From positions 1-10,123 of the forward strand of contig JAQGKJ010000805.1 of assembly GCA_028290165.1 (NCBI GenBank): a DNA stretch of 10,123 nt, given 5' to 3'. The stretch is from Bradyrhizobium sp. GTDB taxonomy: Bacteria > Pseudomonadota > Alphaproteobacteria > Rhizobiales > Xanthobacteraceae. The notes beneath the pieces are model-generated. The model worked only from the letters and a program-made list of their open reading frames with translations. It searched no databases and was not told the origin of the DNA. A program made the position numbers and the translations under genes. Position 1 is the first letter of the stretch. Every line of letters begins with the position of its first letter. Shown piece by piece: positions 6,025 through 10,123 of this stretch.

Positions 6025-6198
6025 CCTACAATCCCCCCAACCACCGCCATCATCAGGCTAAGCTTCGCTTCCCCTACTGTCATGCCAATTCCATGCCATA
6101 GTCACAGAAATGTCTCCGACGATCGTTTTCGACGAAAAGGGAGCCCGAGTTCCATCCGTTGTGATCGAGCATGCCGTCGCGGCGAGCGCGCGCGGGGC

Positions 6199-6219
6199 AA
6201 AAAGCGCAAGATGGCGCTT
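6199..6219 (-). terminator. Possible intrinsic terminator after the LON-domain gene
   Basis: On the minus strand a perfect 6-bp stem (AAGCGC with GCGCTT, plus positions 6202-6207 and 6214-6219, 6-base loop) is followed by TTT (complement of 6199-6201), giving five T in a row with the stem end. It sits 33 bases past the stop of the LON-domain gene, in the right orientation to end the CnoX-LON transcript before the M48 gene. The stem is short, so the call is moderate. Confidence 0.45.
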
Positions 6220-6252
6220 CGTGGTGGGTGGGATGCCGTATCGCCTGCCTGA

Positions 6253-6927
6253 TTACTGCAGCGGCGGGTCGCCGCTGGTGCGCTTCTTGGCGAGATCCAT
6301 CTCGGTGACGGCGATCAAAATTTCCGCGCGGGTTTTGAGATCTGGCGCTTCCAGCATCGCCTGCTTTTCCGGCGGGCCGTAGGGCGACATCATTGCGAGC
6401 GCGTTGACCAGCGCCTCATTGGGCGCGCTCTCGACGCCCTCCCAGTCCACCTTGAGGTTGTTGGCCTTGAGAAAATCCGTCAGCACCTCGAGCAGCGCCT
6501 CGCGGTCGACCGCTTCCTCGCCCTTGCGCGCGGTGAAATCGTCGATGTAGGGAAAATAATCCACCTTGCACTGCCGATACGCGGTCAGCACCGTAATCTC
6601 CTCGACTACCTTGAAGCGCGCAATGCCGGTGAGCTCGAGGATGTAGCGGCCGTCGCCGGACTCGGCGATCTGGGTGATGCGCCCGACGCAGCCGACCCGA
6701 AACAACGCCGGCCTCGCCGCGTCCTGCGAGTGGGACGCGTCCGGCTGGATCATCCCGATCAGCCGATGGCCGTCGCGCAGCGCGTCGTCCACCATCGCCA
6801 GATAGCGCGCCTCGAAGATGTTGAGCGGCATCTGGCCGCGCGGCAGCAGCAGCGCACCGGGCAGCGGAAACACCGGGATCACCTCGGGAAGGTCGCCGGG
6901 CCCGCGATATTCGGCATTGATCGGCAT
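6253..6927 (-). CDS. LON peptidase substrate-binding (Lon N-terminal) domain protein
   Basis: 224 aa, the usual size for stand-alone Lon-N proteins. The PUA-like beta domain begins with VIPVFPLPGALLLPRGQMPL (16-35), then NIFEARYLAMVDDAL (36-50) and the RYILELTGIARF strand pair (94-105). The helical part includes ALVNALAMMSPYGPPEKQAMLEAPDLKTRAEIL (172-204), typical of the family. It has no ATPase or protease domain, so it cannot degrade proteins by itself; an adaptor or substrate-recognition role is assumed for the family but is not proven. It lies 89 bp downstream of the CnoX-type gene on the same strand, a common alphaproteobacterial pairing. The Trm112-like zinc protein that I recall often following this gene in relatives is not visible here. 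The ribosome site is weak (GGGAT about 7 bases before ATG). Confidence 0.92.
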   Translation of the reverse strand: MPINAEYRGPGDLPEVIPVFPLPGALLLPRGQMPLNIFEARYLAMVDDALRDGHRLIGMIQPDASHSQDAARPALFRVGCVGRITQIAESGDGRYILELTGIARFKVVEEITVLTAYRQCKVDYFPYIDDFTARKGEEAVDREALLEVLTDFLKANNLKVDWEGVESAPNEALVNALAMMSPYGPPEKQAMLEAPDLKTRAEILIAVTEMDLAKKRTSGDPPLQ

Positions 6928-7016
6928 AGGCGATCCCGGTGCTAGCTACCTAGAGCCTTGGTTTCCGCGCGCGTTCCAGCCGCAAAACCGGTATCCACAC
7001 TCGCGCCATGCGCGGG

Positions 7017-7934
7017 TTATGAGAACAGGATCGTCGACAGCCGCTTTCGCCCCTCGACAGTGGCCTCATCGGTCGGCCCCCAGGCTTCGAAGAACTGCAC
7101 CAATTGCTTGCGCCCGCCGTCTTCATTCCATTTGCGATCGCGCTTGACGATTTCGAGCAGCTGATCGGTCGCCTCGCTGCGCTTGCCCGAGGCGTTGAGC
7201 GCGGTCGCAAGATCGAATCGCGCCTGATGATCGAGCGGGTTTGCGGCGACTTTCTGTTCCAGCTCGGTCACAGGTCCCAGCGCCTTGGCCTGCTCGGTGA
7301 GGTCGATCGCGGCCTGCACGGCCTTGACCGCGGGGTCGTTGCGTTTCGATTCCGGCACCATCGCCAGCGTCTGCTTGGCTTGCTCGATGGCGCCGGTCGC
7401 CACGTAGGATTTTGCCAGCCCCGCGAGTGCCGCGATGTTGGTGGCATCCGCCGCCAGCACCTCGGCATAGATTTGCGCGGCGGCAGCCGGATCGCCTTCG
7501 GCCAGGACCGCGTCGGCCTCTTTCAGGATTTCAGCGATATTGGGTTCGCCCGGCATACCCGCGGTCAGCTTGTTGATGAACGCCGTAACCTGGCTCTCAG
7601 GAACTGCGCCCATAAAACCGTCGGCGGGCTGGCCGTTGACGAACGCGATCACCGCCGGGATCGACTGGATCCCCATCTGGCCCGGAATCGCCGGATGCTC
7701 GTCGATGTTCATCTTGACCAGCTTGACCTTGCCCTTGCCGGCGCGGACGGCCTTCTCGAGCATCGGCGTGAGCTGGCGGCACGGGCCGCACCAAGGCGCC
7801 CAGAAGTCGATCAGCACCGGCTGCCGCTTTGACTCCTCGATGACGTCCTTCACGAAGGTCTGGGTGGTGGTCTCCTTGATCAGATCGGGGGTCGCCTGCG
7901 GCGCCGATCCGCTGCTCTGCTCTACTATCGTCAC
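7017..7934 (-). CDS. cnoX: Thioredoxin-TPR holdase/co-chaperone (CnoX/YbbN type)
   Basis: 305 aa. The N-terminal thioredoxin domain (about 20-125) has the active site WCGPC at 48-52 and the cis-proline Pro93 in SIPAV. The C-terminal part (about 133-305) is a set of TPR-like helices (AEILKEADAVLAEGDPAAAAQIYAEV, then a degenerate repeat to DHQARFDLATALNASGKRSEA), as in CnoX. CnoX proteins bind unfolding clients and protect their cysteines under oxidative stress, passing them to GroEL or DnaK. E. coli CnoX lacks a functional CxxC, but here both cysteines are present, so a thiol-disulfide activity is expected, as in other alphaproteobacterial members. The start is GTG with GAGG (plus 7941-7944) 6 bases upstream. 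It heads a two-gene unit with the LON-domain protein, which fits a protein quality-control role. The cytosolic location is inferred from the lack of a signal peptide. Confidence 0.93.
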   Translation of the reverse strand: MTIVEQSSGSAPQATPDLIKETTTQTFVKDVIEESKRQPVLIDFWAPWCGPCRQLTPMLEKAVRAGKGKVKLVKMNIDEHPAIPGQMGIQSIPAVIAFVNGQPADGFMGAVPESQVTAFINKLTAGMPGEPNIAEILKEADAVLAEGDPAAAAQIYAEVLAADATNIAALAGLAKSYVATGAIEQAKQTLAMVPESKRNDPAVKAVQAAIDLTEQAKALGPVTELEQKVAANPLDHQARFDLATALNASGKRSEATDQLLEIVKRDRKWNEDGGRKQLVQFFEAWGPTDEATVEGRKRLSTILFS

Positions 7935-8140
7935 GGGAATCCTCGCCTGATGTTTCGAATTCGGGCCGGTTCTAGCACGCCCCGGGGTGGAGATTCAGAA
8001 GTTCTGTTCACCTAAGTGGCGGGTTGGCCCGAAATTTCAATCGGCTCCGGGGGTCACCCTGACGTCGGAGATCGGGTGGGCGGCCGGTATTTCGCGGCCC
8101 ATGATGGCGCGGCAATCGGGTCCAGCGAAGGAATTGAGCG

Positions 8141-8686
8141 ATGACAAAGGCATATTACTCCACCGTGTTCGCGCGGCCTGCCCCCGAGGTGTGGAAAATC
8201 GTTCGCGATTTCAACGACTATTCGGTCTGGGTCGGGGGCGCCGGCGAGAGCCGGATCGAGGACGGCAAATCCGGCGACACCGTGGGCGCCATCAGGAGCG
8301 TGCTTTATCAGGGCCGCCACATTCGGCAGCGGCTATTGGCGCAATCCGACGTCGAGCGGTCGCAGACCTACGAATTCTGCGGCCCGCCATCGCTGCCGGT
8401 CACCGGCTTTCAGGCCACCTTGCGCGTCACGCCGGTGGTCGATGGCGACCGGGCGTTTGTCGAATGGTGGGCGACATTCGATTGCGACGCCGCCCGCCGC
8501 GACGAGCTGGCCGGCACGCTTCGGGGCTGGTTCGCAAAATGGCTCGAATCGCTGCGCACCACACTGGGCCAACCCCAAGGTTCCGGCGGGAAGCCGCCTC
8601 AATCAGGACTCAGCGCCGTTTGCGCGCCGTTTTGGACCGATTCCCTCAAATTGCAGGCGATATCGGGGTATCCCACCGATTTTTAA
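8141..8686 (+). CDS. SRPBCC family protein (START-like lipid/ligand-binding fold)
   Basis: 181 aa. Residues 1-141 fit the SRPBCC (polyketide cyclase/START-like) fold: an opening strand AYYSTVFARPAPEVWKIVRDF (4-24), strands around RIRQRLLAQSD, TYEFCG, QATLRVTPV and AFVEWWATFD, and a long final helix ARRDELAGTLRGWFAKWLESL (118-138). The fold forms a hydrophobic pocket; the ligand is unknown. The start ATG has AAGGAA 7 bases upstream. Residues 142-181 form an extra tail that looks non-helical, Gly/Pro/Ser-rich and unlike the domain; relatives usually end near the helix, so the tail may come from a lost stop codon or frame change. It is oriented away from the CnoX gene across a 206-bp gap and precedes the tRNA gene on the same strand by 81 bp. 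No operon partner is evident. Confidence 0.88.
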   Translation: MTKAYYSTVFARPAPEVWKIVRDFNDYSVWVGGAGESRIEDGKSGDTVGAIRSVLYQGRHIRQRLLAQSDVERSQTYEFCGPPSLPVTGFQATLRVTPVVDGDRAFVEWWATFDCDAARRDELAGTLRGWFAKWLESLRTTLGQPQGSGGKPPQSGLSAVCAPFWTDSLKLQAISGYPTDF

Positions 8687-8701
8687 GACCTTGTCCGGCT
8701 G

Positions 8702-8730
8702 TTGCATTCGAGGGCCGCATTTGGCATAGC
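8702..8730 (+). promoter_or_regulatory. Possible promoter of the tRNA-Gly gene
   Basis: TTGCAT at 8702-8707 and CATAGC at 8725-8730 are separated by 17 bases. Transcription would begin near 8737, about 30 bases before the mature tRNA. The minus-10 match is poor (3 of 6), so this is a guess based on position. Confidence 0.3.
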
Positions 8731-8767
8731 TCTGCCGTTGCCGGCGAGCGATCGCCGCCAATCGGAT

Positions 8768-8842
<75 letters not shown>

Positions 8843-8870
8843 GATTTTCTTGAAGTGGCAGAGTTCGACG

Positions 8871-8902
8871 AAGGCCCGCTGACGAGCGGGCCTTTCGTTT
8901 TT
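8871..8902 (+). terminator. Intrinsic terminator of the tRNA-Gly transcript
   Basis: A perfect 10-bp stem (AAGGCCCGCT 8871-8880 with AGCGGGCCTT 8885-8894), a 4-base GACG loop, then TTTTT at 8898-8902. It is the clearest terminator in the window and isolates the tRNA unit from the dehydrogenase gene. Confidence 0.9.
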
Positions 8903-9185
8903 GGCGAGGCGCTTCGGCGAGACGCAGTGATCGCGCCGAGGTAGCGAGCCACAAAAAATCATATCCCAGGAAAAAGTTCCAAAGAAATTTCTTCTCGGCG
9001 CAAATTTTTTTTCGAATCGAATCGCTGTCGTCTGACAGGGCCGCGCAGCGCGCGCTTCTCTCGCTTTGCGAATGTGATAACATTTTTTGGTCTGATCCCT
9101 CTCAGTGCAGACCACCAAAGTCCGTCTCTCGAAACGTTCGAACAAAAAACAAGCGCAGCCGCATGGCTGCAAAGGGAGCATCGTG
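8903..9185 (+). promoter_or_regulatory. Upstream region of the dehydrogenase gene with dyads
   Basis: This A/T-rich leader, together with the terminator, makes up 343 bp without a gene between the tRNA and the dehydrogenase. Dyads seen: CTGTC-GTCT-GACAG at about 9027-9040; AATGT-GATA-ACATT at 9071-9084; GGTCTG with CAGACC at 9089-9113; and GCAGCC-GCAT-GGCTGC at 9155-9170, just before the ribosome site. No clear minus-35/minus-10 pair was found. The dyads suggest regulated expression, but none matches a site I can name with confidence. Confidence 0.4.
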
Positions 9186-10123
9186 ATGAAATCGGCTTTC
9201 AATCGATCCGTTCTTGCGCTAGCGGCAATCGTCCTTGTCGCGGGGGCCAGCCAGGCCAGAGCACAGGACAAACCCCTCAAGAAGTACGAATCCGGCACCA
9301 AGGAATTTTGGACCCATCCGCCGGATGACTGGTTCCTTGGCGACGAGACCGAGGCCCAAAAGGGTCTCGCACCGCCGTCGGGTCCGCCGACCGGCGCCTC
9401 GCAAGCCGAACTCGACGCGCTGATGAAGAAGATAAAACTGCCGCCGGGCTTCAAGATCGAAGTCTATGCGCCGGGTGTGCTGCAAGCGCGGCAGATGGCC
9501 TGGGGCGACAAGGGCACGCTGTTCGTAGGCTCCTTTGACCTCGGCGACGTCTATGCCATCACCGACAATGGCGGCAAGAAGGAGGTCAAGACCATCCTCA
9601 AAGGTCTGAACATGCCCACCGGTCTCGCCTTCCGCAATGGCGCGCTCCACGTCATCGCCGTCGACAAGCTGCGCAAATACGACAACGCTGAGGCCAATCT
9701 CGATCATCTCGGCGAAGGCAAGGTGATCTATGACGACATGCCCTCCTACGCGGCCCATGGCTGGAAATATCTCGCCGCCGACAAGGATGGCTGGTTTTAC
9801 GTGCCGTTCGGGCCTCCCTTCAACATCGGGATTCCGCCGACCAGCGTGTCGCAAATCCTCCGCGTCGATTCCCAGACCGGCAATGCCGAAATCTGGGCGC
9901 TCGGCGTCCGCAACAGTGTTGGCGGCGATGTCGATCCGCGCACCGGAAAATACTGGTTCACCGAGAACGCGCGCGACTGGATCAGCGACGACCTGCCGAG
10001 CGACAAGCTCAACATGATCTCGAAGATCGGCGAGCACTTCGGCTATCCCTACTGCCACCAGGGCGACCTGCCGGATCCGAAATTTGCGATGGGTCACAAA
10101 TGTTCGGAATTCACCCCGCCGGT
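9186..10123 (+). CDS. PQQ-dependent sugar/sorbosone dehydrogenase family protein, 3' end outside the window
   Basis: At least 312 residues, open to the right edge. A signal peptide (1-26, hydrophobic 8-20, cleavage after ARA) directs it to the periplasm. The rest is a beta-propeller of the L-sorbosone/glucose dehydrogenase type: LKGLNMPTGLAFRNGALHVI (138-157), AHGWKYLAADKDGWFYVPFG (190-209), GVRNSVGGDVDPRTGKYWF (240-258), TENARDWISDDLPSDKLNMI (259-278) and HFGYPYCHQGDLPDP (284-298). In this family PQQ serves as cofactor for oxidising sugars or aldehydes with electrons passed to the respiratory chain; the actual substrate is unknown. The start ATG has GGGAG (9174-9178) 7 bases upstream; an in-frame GTG at 9183 is too close to that site. 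Cys290 and Cys306 could form a disulfide. A cytochrome c partner or C-terminal haem domain may lie beyond the edge. Confidence 0.9.
   Translation, partial: MKSAFNRSVLALAAIVLVAGASQARAQDKPLKKYESGTKEFWTHPPDDWFLGDETEAQKGLAPPSGPPTGASQAELDALMKKIKLPPGFKIEVYAPGVLQARQMAWGDKGTLFVGSFDLGDVYAITDNGGKKEVKTILKGLNMPTGLAFRNGALHVIAVDKLRKYDNAEANLDHLGEGKVIYDDMPSYAAHGWKYLAADKDGWFYVPFGPPFNIGIPPTSVSQILRVDSQTGNAEIWALGVRNSVGGDVDPRTGKYWFTENARDWISDDLPSDKLNMISKIGEHFGYPYCHQGDLPDPKFAMGHKCSEFTPP

Noticed and set aside
6110..6382. 90-aa plus-strand open frame between the M48 and LON-domain genes
   Set aside because: It overlaps the 3' end of the LON-domain gene on the other strand and the probable terminator, and shows no ribosome site or domain.
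9219..10097. 292-aa minus-strand open frame opposite the dehydrogenase
   Set aside because: The plus-strand frame has a signal peptide, a ribosome site and clear family motifs throughout; the antisense frame has none.

Overview
The window looks like a stretch of alphaproteobacterial chromosome, most likely from the Bradyrhizobium/Rhodopseudomonas group (Nitrobacteraceae). This rests on high GC with GC-rich third codon positions, on proteins of a strongly rhizobial type, and on a tRNA-Gly with an encoded CCA. It is inference from composition and protein style; no database search was possible.

Layout. (1) At 6-1180, on the plus strand, a secreted cupredoxin-fold protein is followed by an FTR1-type iron permease. 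These match the B and C parts of a ferrous-iron uptake system (FtrABCD-like). The A part would lie left of the window, and no D part follows. (2) At 1217-4407, on the minus strand, a compact three-gene cassette is read in the order: Gln/Gly-rich repeat protein (261 aa), small helical protein (161 aa), cytosolic-looking subtilisin-like protease (598 aa). (3) At 4408-4959 lies a 552-bp non-coding stretch with repeats and dyads, probably holding the cassette promoter. (4) At 4960-6024, minus strand, is a membrane-anchored M48 zinc metalloprotease. (5) At 6253-7934, minus strand, a thioredoxin-TPR holdase of CnoX type is followed by a Lon N-terminal-domain protein. (6) At 8141-8686, plus strand, is an SRPBCC lipid-binding-fold protein. 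(7) At 8768-8902 is tRNA-Gly(GCC) with a strong intrinsic terminator. (8) From 9186 to the right edge, plus strand, is a secreted PQQ-type sorbosone/sugar dehydrogenase, cut by the window end.

How they may work together. The iron genes form one unit. The CnoX and LON-domain genes form a protein quality-control pair. The central cassette is the least explained part. Its first product has three copies of an amphipathic motif (QQDVxxVxRQ, then PQI) inside prion-like Gln/Gly/Tyr-rich linkers. Its second product is helical and proline-rich, and both are free of lysine. The third gene is a protease with an intact Asp-His-Ser triad but unusual residues next to it. The arrangement suggests a protease acting on, or assembling with, two dedicated partner proteins. 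This is a hypothesis, and it is the best candidate here for an undescribed system.
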